64,000 nucleotides of DNA from Planctomycetota bacterium (GTDB lineage: Bacteria; Planctomycetota; Phycisphaerae; Sedimentisphaerales; Anaerobacaceae): NCBI GenBank assembly GCA_019456145.1, contig VRUL01000005.1, positions 124,001 to 188,000 on the forward strand, written 5' to 3'. The position numbers and the translations under genes are program-made. Positions 1 through 8,663 of this stretch are shown one piece after another. Below the pieces are notes generated by a model that saw nothing but the letters and a program-made list of their open reading frames with translations, was not told the origin of the DNA and ran no database searches. Position 1 is the stretch's first letter. Each line of letters starts with the position of its first letter.

Positions 1-1245
1 ATGAGACCAGCAGACGCCTCTGTTAAGTTGTCCCTTTGTCGGTTTTATGAGCTTGGCGCGGCTGATTTCATGGAAACCGCGCGGTGAGAGTTTGCTGATA
101 ATAAGCTCACCGCTTTCGTTGAACATCCATATATTGTCCTGGTTTTTTACCATGTGAATGTTGGCCCAGCGGTTTTTGGGGACGGCGTCAAAGCTTTCCC
201 AGATTCTGTCTCCTGTGCGAAGTTCGAGACAGCGGAGCTGGCCGTAACTGTCCACTCCGTAGATGTAATCACCCTGGAGAACAGGAGTAGATATCATGCA
301 ATGCAGGCTGTCTGTTTCTTTTTCGCTGGTACCTTTGCGTCTCCATACTTTCTCAACGGTCAACTTATCAGGATTGACTTTGAGTAAGAGAGAGCCGTCG
401 TAAAAGCTGGTGACGAAAAGATAATCATCGTGGAAAACAGGGGTAGGGACATTAATCACCATACGGAACGGCTTAAACGGGTATTGCCAGTAGAGTTCAC
501 CAGTCACAGGGTTGAGACCTGTTACACTATCGCCGGTCCAACAGACCAGGACGCGCTTGCCTGCTTGTTCAATCATAATAGGGGCTGAATACGAGGCACG
601 GTCGTCCAATGCTCGCCATCGCTCTGACCCTGTTACCTTATCGAATGCTACCAGGCATGCACCATCCCGGCCGCCAATTTGGGCTATTACTAAATCACCT
701 TCAACAAGGGGCGAGGCGGTGATTCCCCAGATTGGCATTTTGATTTTGTATTCGGTGACGCAGTCTTTTTTCCACAAGAAGTCTCCGGTCGCTGCGTCGA
801 GGCAAAACAGATGTCCCATAGTTCCCAGTGAGTAGGTGCGGTTGTCATTGATAGCAACGGCAGCGCGTGGGCCATTTGGATAACCGACTTTTTTGTATTT
901 GCATTCGTAGGAATATGACCAGATTGGTTTGCCTGTCTTTGCGTCAAAACAGAGGATTCGTTCTTTGGGATCCGGAGAAGTTATCCGGTCGGTGATATAT
1001 ACTCGGCCTTTGGCAACGGTAGGGCCGCTGTAACCGTTTGAGATTTTCGTTCGCCATCGGATTGATAATTGCGGGGCAGCGAATTTTTTGACGATGTCTT
1101 TTTCGTTCCAGGTGCCATTGCGGTCAGGACCTCGCCACTGGGGCCAGTCGGCCGCCTCAGAGGAGTTATAGAAGCTGAACAGGGTAAGAGATAATGCGAT
1201 ACGAGAGATTGAAGTGAACAAACATTGCTTAGTTGTTCTTACCAT
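1..1245 (-). CDS. PQQ-like beta-propeller protein, 3' end outside window
   Basis: Secreted or membrane-anchored beta-propeller of the PQQ-like (BamB/quinoprotein-fold) family. The frame is open from an ATG at 1245 to the window edge (415 codons), so the C-terminus is missing. It has a hydrophobic signal segment, then A-D-W-P-Q-W-R-G-P-D, the entry motif of planctomycete PQQ-like propellers, followed by repeats of the type GRVY-x-D and LCFDAKTGKPIW. I see no heme-binding CxxCH. Nothing proves PQQ is bound; a scaffold or BamB-like role is equally likely. It is the last gene of the minus-strand cluster and resembles the frameshifted gene just upstream (1352-2591), suggesting tandem duplication. 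Confidence 0.85.
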   Translation of the reverse strand, partial: MVRTTKQCLFTSISRIALSLTLFSFYNSSEAADWPQWRGPDRNGTWNEKDIVKKFAAPQLSIRWRTKISNGYSGPTVAKGRVYITDRITSPDPKERILCFDAKTGKPIWSYSYECKYKKVGYPNGPRAAVAINDNRTYSLGTMGHLFCLDAATGDFLWKKDCVTEYKIKMPIWGITASPLVEGDLVIAQIGGRDGACLVAFDKVTGSERWRALDDRASYSAPIMIEQAGKRVLVCWTGDSVTGLNPVTGELYWQYPFKPFRMVINVPTPVFHDDYLFVTSFYDGSLLLKVNPDKLTVEKVWRRKGTSEKETDSLHCMISTPVLQGDYIYGVDSYGQLRCLELRTGDRIWESFDAVPKNRWANIHMVKNQDNIWMFNESGELIISKLSPRGFHEISRAKLIKPTKGQLNRGVCWSH

Positions 1246-1351
1246 CGCCACAAACCTCCAGAGGAAAAGACTATAAGGCCATCTTTGTACAGAAAATCTA
1301 TGCTGATAATTATCCCGGTAATTTCAACAAATCCGTTCTGAGAGCATTTTA

Positions 1352-2591
1352 CTATTTACCGCTGACATCAACACAAACGAGCTGTCCATCGGGATTGTTG
1401 CGTGCGTAGATTCTGCCGTTAGCCAGGACGGGTACGGTCCAGCACTTTTTTTTGGGCAAAATCTGGGCCGACGCGAGTTCCTTATATTCTGTCTGGGAGG
1501 CCTCTGCAATCGCCAGCTTTCCTTTGTCACTTAGGATAATGAGCTTTCCATCGGCGAGCATAAGGCTTCCTTTGCCAAATCCGCTTTGCGTCCACTTCAC
1601 CTCTCCGGTCTTGAAGTCCAGACATGTTATGGATTTACCATCATCGACGCCGTAAATATATCCCTTCCAGAGGACGCAACTGTTGAAATGGTTTCGCATT
1701 TTTTTGTTTATCCAATCTTGGGTGAAATCGGAAGATCCGAAAGTGTAAACTGCGCAGCCCTTGTTATATCCTGAAGAGAGGAATATCTTGTTGCCCTGGA
1801 TAATAGCATCTGCGGCGTTGACGTCGTAGCTGGTTTTCCAGGGTATCTTCCAGAGGATTTTTCCTGTTTTTGGAATTAATGCCACCATTTCCTTGGCTGT
1901 AAATAATGCGATGCATTTTTTGCCGTCCATAGTGAAAGGTACGGCAGTAGAATATGCAGCCGGGTCTTTACCGTTTTCCCATATTATACTGCCATCGGCT
2001 TTATTTAGGGCAATACCATAAGAGCCGGCGTTAAGAATGACCAGGTTATCGACTACAAAAGCTGAGCTGGCAAAGTGCCATTTAGGGTGCTTATAGCCCA
2101 AGTCCTCGTTCAGCTTCTTGTGCCAGACTATCTCGCCCGATGCTATCTTGAAGCGTATCGCGTCGCCATTTTTGCTAGGTGTAAACTGAGTCACCGCTTA
2201 TTGTTGGTGTTGCGCAGGGGCCGCCTTCATGGTTTTTCTTGAATAACGGGCATGGGTAGGATTTTTTCCATATTTCTTTGCCGGTATCGGCATCGAGGCA
2301 ATAGAGTATATCATTATCCTTGATGTTGCCCATTGCGTAGACGCGGCCTTTACTTACCGACATTGAGGCAAATCCTGTTCCGAGCGTTTTTTCCCACAGC
2401 ACTTTCGGTCCAGCCTCGGGCCAGTCAGCATTCCATCCTGTTTCTTTTGATATGCCGTTGTGATTTGGTCCACGCCAGTTAGGCCAGTCTGCTGCCTGAG
2501 CGGTGGCAAAATAGCCGAGGCCAATTGCACCAGCCGCGAAGCTAAAAACCAGCATTAGCACGTAATCTTTGACTACCCTTCGAAATTCCAT
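1352..2591 (-). pseudogene. PQQ-like beta-propeller protein, frameshifted
   Basis: Two overlapping minus-strand frames together make one propeller of about 410 residues. The first starts at ATG 2591, preceded by a good GGAGG six bases upstream, encodes a signal-anchor and the A-D-W-P-N-W-R-G-P motif, and ends ...SGDSVYT at a TAG (2175-2177). The second frame resumes at once with SKNGDAIRFK and runs to 1352, ending IYARNNPDGQLVCVDVSGK, the normal family C-terminus. The usual text would be VYT-L-SKNGD, so about two bases seem lost (or one gained) near 2178. Either a recent pseudogene or a sequencing/assembly error. An upstream extension of the first frame to 2726 exists but lacks a ribosome site. 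Confidence 0.8.
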
Positions 2592-2633
2592 AATATACCT
2601 CCAAAATGAACAATAAGTTTTAGCAACTATTCT

Positions 2634-2660
2634 TGTATACAATTTTGATTCGAATGTCAA
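2634..2660 (-). promoter_or_regulatory. possible sigma70-like promoter before the distal propeller pair
   Basis: In the 224-bp gap upstream of the gene starting at 2591, the minus strand carries TTGACA (2660-2655) and TATACA (2639-2634) with a 15-bp spacer in very AT-rich DNA. The spacer is short, so this is tentative. It would let the two distal propellers be transcribed separately from the redox genes upstream. Confidence 0.3.
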
Positions 2661-2815
2661 TCTTATTTTTTGCTCAATTATTATATGCCTTTCTAATTCT
2701 AATAATATAGTGTATAATCGGCCCACTAATATCGAGACGGGAGAGGATTAATTGCTGTGGAATAACCTCATTAGTTCAGCAAAAAGCAGGATTCGATCCG
2801 AAAGGTACAGTAGTA

Positions 2816-4381
2816 TCAGGTTTTTTTCCTGAATGAAAGTGCCCCGGTTGGGCAAGCTTCTACACATTGGTTTGCTGCGAGCTTTAGACCTTCGGCAATT
2901 GAGTGGTCAAAAGGCACTGTGACGCGTACGTCAAAGCCGCGGCCAACAAATGTCAAGCCAAGTGATTCGCCAGCCTGCGAAGCAATCTGTATACAAAGTC
3001 CGCAGCTTATGCACTTGCCGGATTCATAGATTAGGCCCGGGTGCTGTAGGTGCTGGACAAACAAGCGTCGCGGGCCCTTGTATCGGTTTGGTTTGGCTCC
3101 ATATTGGCGGGCATATTGCCTTAGTTTACAGCTTATGGGTTTTCGGCAGTCACAATGCATGCAGCGAGCCGCTTCATCATTGGCCTGGTCATCTGTGAAT
3201 CCTGAACCTTCCGGCGAAGGGGTGAGGCGCTCGGATTTGCCGGCATCGGCCATAAATCTTTCAATCTCACCATCTACGAGCTTGCCAATGCGATTGTTAA
3301 AAACATAAGGTGATCCTGTTACCGGCTGGCCTGACAAGAATTGGCCGATAGCTGCCGCTGCTTCCTTTCCGTCCGCGACGGCCCTGACTGCGAGTTTGCT
3401 TTTGCGAACAGCAGCACCGGCTGCAAATACGCCCGGCAGATTTGTTTCATAAGTTTTTCTGTTTATTTCGATGCCATTAGAGGTTGTCTTGAGCCCCATT
3501 GACTCGGCGTCACCGGGCTTTGGCTGGCCAATCGCGACAAGTACGGCGTCAAAGTCTTTTTGCAAATCTTTCATCGATAACGCTGCACCTATTTGCGTTT
3601 GTCCTTTAAATATCATGCCGAGTTTCTCAATCAAATTAATTTCAGCATCAAGTATGTCTATCGGAAGCTTCTCTTGCAAAACGCCGTATCGCAGCATACC
3701 GCCAGGATTTTCGTGGTCGTCAAAAATCTTGCAACTATAACCATCTATTTGCAGATAATAAGCAGCCGCTAATCCTGTCGGTCCAGCTCCAATAATGGCT
3801 ACGCGTTTGTTCTGGCTTTGTTTACAAGCGGGCAAATATGGATTATCAGATTGCAAGTCGACGTCGGCGACATATCTTTTCAAGAGACAAATCGAGACTG
3901 CTTTATCAAAGGTGGCCCTTCTGCATACTTGTTCACAAGGCTTTGGACAAATACGGCCGAGAACTGCGGGCAAGGCGATATCTTTTTTAACCGTTACAAT
4001 TGCATCACGAAGCTTGCCGGCGGCGATTTGCCGAATCATCAATGGAATGTTCATGTGAGCAGAACAGGCAACTTGACATGGGCCAATGCAATCACCGGCA
4101 TGGTCGCTGAGCAGTAATTCCAGTGCTGCTTTTCTGGCCTGACGGATTTGGTCTGACTCGCTTTCAACTGTCATGCCATCCTGTGCGATGGTTCCACAGG
4201 CAGGAAGCAGTTTATCCGAACCATTGATTTTTACGACACACAGCATACAACTTGTCGAAGCCTTGTATCCTCTCAGGAAACACATCGTGGGAATTTCAAT
4301 TCCCAGCTTTTCTGCGGCGTCAAGAATCGTAGCGCCGTCATCTACTTCAACCTGATGATTGTCTATAGTCAGTTTTGACAT
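2816..4381 (-). CDS. 2Fe-2S/GltD-like FAD protein lacking the NAD(P)-binding domain
   Basis: Cytoplasmic iron-sulfur flavoprotein, 521 aa. Residues 1-80 are a plant-type/NuoG-like [2Fe-2S] domain (C34, C45, C48, C62). Residues 90-160 are the GltD-type N-terminal Fe-S region (C98, C102, C106 and C145, C149, C153). FAD-binding starts at VAIIGAGPTGLAAAYYL (194-210). In GltD/NfnB relatives a second Rossmann domain for NAD(P)H follows the first A-x-G-x motif; here LVAIGQPKPG (281-290) joins directly to the closing TYETNLPGVFAAG, so that domain is absent. The C-terminus has more cysteines, including C457, C460, C463 and CVEACP at 506-511. It follows the NuoE-NuoF gene with two bases between them, so it probably receives electrons from that subunit or from ferredoxin. 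The layout recalls NfnB-like subunits of Stn/Hyt-type bifurcating complexes, but the specific reaction is unknown. Confidence 0.8.
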   Translation of the reverse strand: MSKLTIDNHQVEVDDGATILDAAEKLGIEIPTMCFLRGYKASTSCMLCVVKINGSDKLLPACGTIAQDGMTVESESDQIRQARKAALELLLSDHAGDCIGPCQVACSAHMNIPLMIRQIAAGKLRDAIVTVKKDIALPAVLGRICPKPCEQVCRRATFDKAVSICLLKRYVADVDLQSDNPYLPACKQSQNKRVAIIGAGPTGLAAAYYLQIDGYSCKIFDDHENPGGMLRYGVLQEKLPIDILDAEINLIEKLGMIFKGQTQIGAALSMKDLQKDFDAVLVAIGQPKPGDAESMGLKTTSNGIEINRKTYETNLPGVFAAGAAVRKSKLAVRAVADGKEAAAAIGQFLSGQPVTGSPYVFNNRIGKLVDGEIERFMADAGKSERLTPSPEGSGFTDDQANDEAARCMHCDCRKPISCKLRQYARQYGAKPNRYKGPRRLFVQHLQHPGLIYESGKCISCGLCIQIASQAGESLGLTFVGRGFDVRVTVPFDHSIAEGLKLAANQCVEACPTGALSFRKKT

Positions 4382-4383
4382 TA

Positions 4384-6735
4384 TTACTCGATTTTAATCG
4401 CCTCTGCCGGGCATACACTCTTGCATGACCCGCAACGGATACATTTGTCCGGGTCGATTTCATGTTTTTCGTATGGCTTCATTTCAATGGCGTCAGCCGG
4501 GCAATGCTGCGCGCACAAAGTGCAGCCAATGCAGTCGTCCGTTACCGAATATGTAATCAGTGCCCTGCATCTGCCGGCAGGGCAACGTCGGTCAAGATGT
4601 GCCTCGTACTCGTCGCGGAAGTATTTTATAGTTGAAAGAACGGGATTTGGTGCGGTTCCGCCAAGTCCGCAGATACTTGTATTCCGAATCATTTGGGCCA
4701 GGTGTTCCAGCTCGTCGATGTCTGTCTTTTTGCCCTCTCCGGCACAGAGCCTTTCGAGAATATCCAGCATGCGCCGGGTCCCTATTCTGCAGAAAGTGCA
4801 TTTGCCGCAAGACTGATTTTGTGTAAACTCCAGGAAATAGCGTGCGATATCAACCATGCAGTCTGATTCATCCAGTACTACCAAACCGCCGGAGCCCATC
4901 ATCGCACCAACATCTTTGAGCGTTTCATAGTCCACAGAAATATGCGACAGCTTCGCGGGCACACACCCTCCGGATGGCCCTCCAACCTGCACCGCCTTAA
5001 ATCGCAGTCCCCCGTCAATCCCTCCACCTATATCTTCTATAACTTCCTTTATGGAAATACCCATTGGCACTTCTATAAGGCCTCCCCTGGCTATTTTGCC
5101 GGCCAGCGCAAAGACCTTTGTCCCCTTACTGTTGCTGGTTCCAAGTTGAGCAAATGCATCCGCGCCGTTTCGCATAATCCATGGAACGGCTGCAAAGGTT
5201 TCCACATTGTTAATGAGGGTAGGCTGATCCCATAGCCCGCTTACTGCCGGGTATGGCGGGCGCAGCCGGGGCATACCGCGCCGTCCTTCTATACTGGCCA
5301 TAAGTGCGGTTTCTTCACCGCACACGAACGCACCTGCCCCGGCGGAAATTTCGAGTTGAAGTGAAAATCCGCTACCCATGATATTGTCACCAAGAAAACC
5401 ACGCTTTAGGCAGTTGTTTATCGCCTCGCTCATTCGCTTTATTGCAAGCGGGTACTCTGCGCGAATGTAAAAATAACCCTGGTCGGCGCCTACCGAATAT
5501 GCAGCTATTGCTGCGCCTTCGATAATGCGATATGGATAAGACTCCATCAGCATCCGGTCCATAAAGGCGCCGGGGTCGCCCTCATCACCGTTACAAACCA
5601 CATATTTCTTTGCCGATTTTCTATTGAGCACAGCAGACCACTTGAGGTGTGTTGGAAAACCGGCACCGCCCCTTCCGCGTAGCCCGGCGAGCCCTATTTC
5701 GGCAATAATCTGCTCAGGGCTTAACTCATTCACACTCTTTTTCAGCGCTTTGAATCCGTCATTTCGCACGTATTCATCAAGGTCGACCGGATCAATGACG
5801 CCGCAGTGCTCAGTAGCAATATGCTTTTGCTTGTCCAGAAAATCAGCAACACGTTGATCCCGCACGTCTATTGAATAACGTGTTACCGGCTCCCATGCCT
5901 TGTCGGTAAGTATCTTGTCCAGCATTGTGGAAATGGTGTTTCTGATTTTCCGGGTAATCTGTTTGGGATTGAAGTGCCTGAGTACAATGGCCCTTGCGTT
6001 GTCGGGCGTGACTTGTGCATAGCGAAATGAAGGCCCGTCAGCGATGACGACTTCGACCAGTGGAGCCAGGAACGACATTCCCGAACAGCCGACACTTTTG
6101 ACGACGGCGCCAGCGCCGGTTTCTTTTACGGCCTTCTTTAATGCGTCGTATACTTTGGTACTTCCGACGGCGACACAACTGGAGTCAAGGCATATCCGGA
6201 TTTCACCGAGGATTCCATTGCTTTTTATGTATGCCCCATCATCGGCCTGTTGTGCCTGGGCTTTTTGTTGTTCGAGGAAGTCCCTGAGCACAATGGGGAC
6301 TTTGTCTAAAGTTAAGTGTCCGTATGTAATATCATCAATTTGTATCGCCGGGGCAAGCATACAACATCCCAGGCAGGCGACTTTTTCGATAGTGAACAAT
6401 TCTTGTGGGTCGGTATCCTCGCTGTCCGGTATGCCGAGGTTGCGTTGAAAGGTATCGTAAATCTGCTGGCCGCCTTTGACGTGGCAGGCGGTACCGATGC
6501 AGATCTTAATCATATGCCGACCGGCCGGGCGGTGTCTGAACTGGCTGTAGAAAGTGGAAACACCGGCGATGGATGCAGGCGTTATTTCTGTCAAACTACA
6601 AACTCGCTCAAGTGCTTCGGTGGGCAGGTAGCCAAAATGTTCCTGTATGGCCTGCAAAATCGCAAGGGTGTTTTCTGGTCCGTTGCCGATTCTCTCTACC
6701 GTCTGGGTTACAAATGTCAAATCCAACTCAACCAT
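4384..6735 (-). CDS. NuoE-NuoF fusion, NADH-oxidising flavoprotein subunit
   Basis: NADH dehydrogenase module in one chain of 783 aa. Residues 1-155: NuoE-like thioredoxin-fold [2Fe-2S] domain (C79, C84, C121, C125). Residues 175-255: a second thioredoxin-like ferredoxin domain keeping C182, C187 and C217, but with Ser221 where the fourth ligand is expected, so this cluster is probably lost. Residues 290-640: NuoF core with FMN loop GLRGRGGAGFPT (351-362), NADH loop GDEGDPGAFMDR (383-394) and the GEETAL segment. C643, C646, C649 and C689 bind the N3-type [4Fe-4S]. Residues 730-783: two [4Fe-4S] ferredoxin motifs (C735/738/741/745 and C765/768/771/775). This is the order of HndC/HydB-type subunits of hydrogenases, formate dehydrogenases and bifurcating enzymes. 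No hydrogenase or formate dehydrogenase catalytic subunit is in the window. Confidence 0.9.
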   Translation of the reverse strand: MVELDLTFVTQTVERIGNGPENTLAILQAIQEHFGYLPTEALERVCSLTEITPASIAGVSTFYSQFRHRPAGRHMIKICIGTACHVKGGQQIYDTFQRNLGIPDSEDTDPQELFTIEKVACLGCCMLAPAIQIDDITYGHLTLDKVPIVLRDFLEQQKAQAQQADDGAYIKSNGILGEIRICLDSSCVAVGSTKVYDALKKAVKETGAGAVVKSVGCSGMSFLAPLVEVVIADGPSFRYAQVTPDNARAIVLRHFNPKQITRKIRNTISTMLDKILTDKAWEPVTRYSIDVRDQRVADFLDKQKHIATEHCGVIDPVDLDEYVRNDGFKALKKSVNELSPEQIIAEIGLAGLRGRGGAGFPTHLKWSAVLNRKSAKKYVVCNGDEGDPGAFMDRMLMESYPYRIIEGAAIAAYSVGADQGYFYIRAEYPLAIKRMSEAINNCLKRGFLGDNIMGSGFSLQLEISAGAGAFVCGEETALMASIEGRRGMPRLRPPYPAVSGLWDQPTLINNVETFAAVPWIMRNGADAFAQLGTSNSKGTKVFALAGKIARGGLIEVPMGISIKEVIEDIGGGIDGGLRFKAVQVGGPSGGCVPAKLSHISVDYETLKDVGAMMGSGGLVVLDESDCMVDIARYFLEFTQNQSCGKCTFCRIGTRRMLDILERLCAGEGKKTDIDELEHLAQMIRNTSICGLGGTAPNPVLSTIKYFRDEYEAHLDRRCPAGRCRALITYSVTDDCIGCTLCAQHCPADAIEMKPYEKHEIDPDKCIRCGSCKSVCPAEAIKIE

Positions 6736-6764
6736 CAGTTATTCCCGGGTTCCACAAACACAAT

Positions 6765-8663
6765 CTAAGGTTGTTTGGGAGCTTCCTCCTCTCCTATGCA
6801 GTACAGATTCTCCATCCCTCGGATATAGATACGGCCATCCATAAAGGCCGGTGTGGCAAAACAATCCTCACCAAGCTCGCATTTGGCCACTTCCTTATAT
6901 TCTGTGCTGATCTCAGCGATAAGCATAACACCCTTTTCACTCAGCAGGTAGAGGCGGTCTCCGACGAGGCTTGGGGACGCGAGAAAATTATAATCAAATT
7001 CGTGCTCCCATGACTTTGTTCCATCCGCGGTTTTGTAACAGGTGAGCATTCCTTCTGTTGTCAGCAGAAATATGAATTTGTCATTACCGACCGGAGAAGA
7101 TGTATCCGGCGTGTTTTCATCAATGCTCCAGTCGATATGGGTTTTAGTAACGTCTCCGCGGCCGTCCGGCTTTATGGCAATGAGTGTAGCATAGGGTTCT
7201 ATGGCAAATATCCGCCCGGCGGCGTAAATTGGAGATGGTGCAATTTCACCACCCAGGCATTTCGCCCGCCAAAGTTCTGCGCCGTTGGGTTCATACGCTA
7301 TAACCCAGGGATCAGCGCAGGTAATTATCTGATGTTGATTCCCAATTTCGGCTACAATGGGCGATGACCATGAATTTGGGACGGGTCGTTTCGTTTCCCA
7401 GACAGTACGGCCAGTAAACGTATCTAAGGCTATTAACTTCGATATTTCGTCTTCGGCGCCTCCCTGGTCATATTGAATCAATAGTAGATTTCGATACATC
7501 GCAAGTGAAGTCGCATGTCCATATCCACTGTCAGGGATGCCTAAATTTCGTGTCCAGAGATTCTTGCCATCGAAATCAAAACAGCCAACATCCCCTGTTG
7601 GAAAAATGGCGCAAATCCGGCGACCATCCGTCACGGCGGTGGGTGCGGCATAACCAGGGCCCCCATCATCCATCACTTCAATCGGTTTGGTACTGCCTGT
7701 CACGCCACGTTTCCACAGAAGCTTGCCCGAAAGTGCATCAAAACAGTACACTTCACGATTGTTGGGGTCGGCCCCGGTGACAAAAACGCGGTCCTCCCAG
7801 ACTATTGGTGAATTGTGCCCTGGCAGCGGCACCTTGCTTTTCCATAAAATGGCTTCACCAGTCTTTCCATTCCAACTTGCAGGGACATTTGTATAGGCAC
7901 TTATTCCGAGTCCGCCGGGCCCGCGAAAACGAGGCCAATTCTTTCTAATCTCCTCGGTCGAAGGATAAGAAGTAGCCTGCATGTCGGCTGCACTGAAATC
8001 GATCCAGGGCCTGGTTGTTAGAAATAGCGCTGTTAAGCCGAACGTAATTAAGCCAACGGTTACGGCCCACCGAGCTTGCATTGCTTTGCGGGCCTGTTCT
8101 TTGCGCTTGTCAGGGGCCGGTTGGGGTGCCGGCAGCTTCTTTCTGTAAGCGTATGCGGATTTGACACCTATCAATAATACCACCACGCTGCCAAGAAGCA
8201 GGTAACTGCCTTTTTGAGACAAATCCCACCTGCGCATCCTTACCTGTCTGATTTGCAGGTCCAATTGGCGAATTCTGTCCTGTTTAATCTGAAGATAGAG
8301 CTGTCGAATCCGGGGCAAGAGCTGCTTATCATCAGGATTGTTACGGATTTCTGCCTGGATAACCTCCAGCTCTTTTACTCGGTTGGGGTCAACGTCGCTC
8401 TGAGGATCCAGTTCCAGAACCTGAAATATAAGCTGTTGGTCATCGGGCTCTTGTTGAAGTTGTATTTTGAGGGCATCTAACTTCTCAGCTCGCTTAGGTT
8501 CGGCTACGGTTCTCTGAAAGTAATTGAAAAGCATAACTTCAAGAATGATAAGAGAAAATACTCCACCGATAACTGCGGTGGCAACCGCGGTGTGATACCA
8601 TTGGCTTGTCGCCTCGGTATTCCCGGGAGTTTTCTTGTAAGTGTCGTCAATCTGAGTTTTCAT
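6765..8663 (-). CDS. membrane-anchored PQQ-like beta-propeller protein
   Basis: 632 aa. A transmembrane segment near residues 27-48, a Gln/Asp/Arg-rich, repeat-like helical stretch (about 60-145), a second transmembrane segment (about 152-170) and a third (about 200-216), then a propeller starting N-W-P-R-F-R-G-P near residue 245. Propeller blades read YCFDALSGKLLW, IALDTFTGRTVW and so on, ending with the family-typical RIYIRGMENLYCIGEEE. The double membrane anchor plus coiled region sets it apart from the other propellers. Its ATG overlaps the TAA of the polyferredoxin gene by one base, which implies translational coupling and a shared complex. Binding of PQQ is not demonstrated by the sequence. 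Confidence 0.85.
   Translation of the reverse strand: MKTQIDDTYKKTPGNTEATSQWYHTAVATAVIGGVFSLIILEVMLFNYFQRTVAEPKRAEKLDALKIQLQQEPDDQQLIFQVLELDPQSDVDPNRVKELEVIQAEIRNNPDDKQLLPRIRQLYLQIKQDRIRQLDLQIRQVRMRRWDLSQKGSYLLLGSVVVLLIGVKSAYAYRKKLPAPQPAPDKRKEQARKAMQARWAVTVGLITFGLTALFLTTRPWIDFSAADMQATSYPSTEEIRKNWPRFRGPGGLGISAYTNVPASWNGKTGEAILWKSKVPLPGHNSPIVWEDRVFVTGADPNNREVYCFDALSGKLLWKRGVTGSTKPIEVMDDGGPGYAAPTAVTDGRRICAIFPTGDVGCFDFDGKNLWTRNLGIPDSGYGHATSLAMYRNLLLIQYDQGGAEDEISKLIALDTFTGRTVWETKRPVPNSWSSPIVAEIGNQHQIITCADPWVIAYEPNGAELWRAKCLGGEIAPSPIYAAGRIFAIEPYATLIAIKPDGRGDVTKTHIDWSIDENTPDTSSPVGNDKFIFLLTTEGMLTCYKTADGTKSWEHEFDYNFLASPSLVGDRLYLLSEKGVMLIAEISTEYKEVAKCELGEDCFATPAFMDGRIYIRGMENLYCIGEEEAPKQP

Noticed and set aside
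2727-2815. T-arm-like GGATCGAATCC on the minus strand, possible tRNA
   Set aside because: No acceptor stem, anticodon or D arm can be folded around it.
2816-6735. Hydrogenase or formate dehydrogenase operon
   Set aside because: NuoEF-like and ferredoxin-like subunits fit, but no H-cluster, NiFe or molybdopterin subunit exists in the window.
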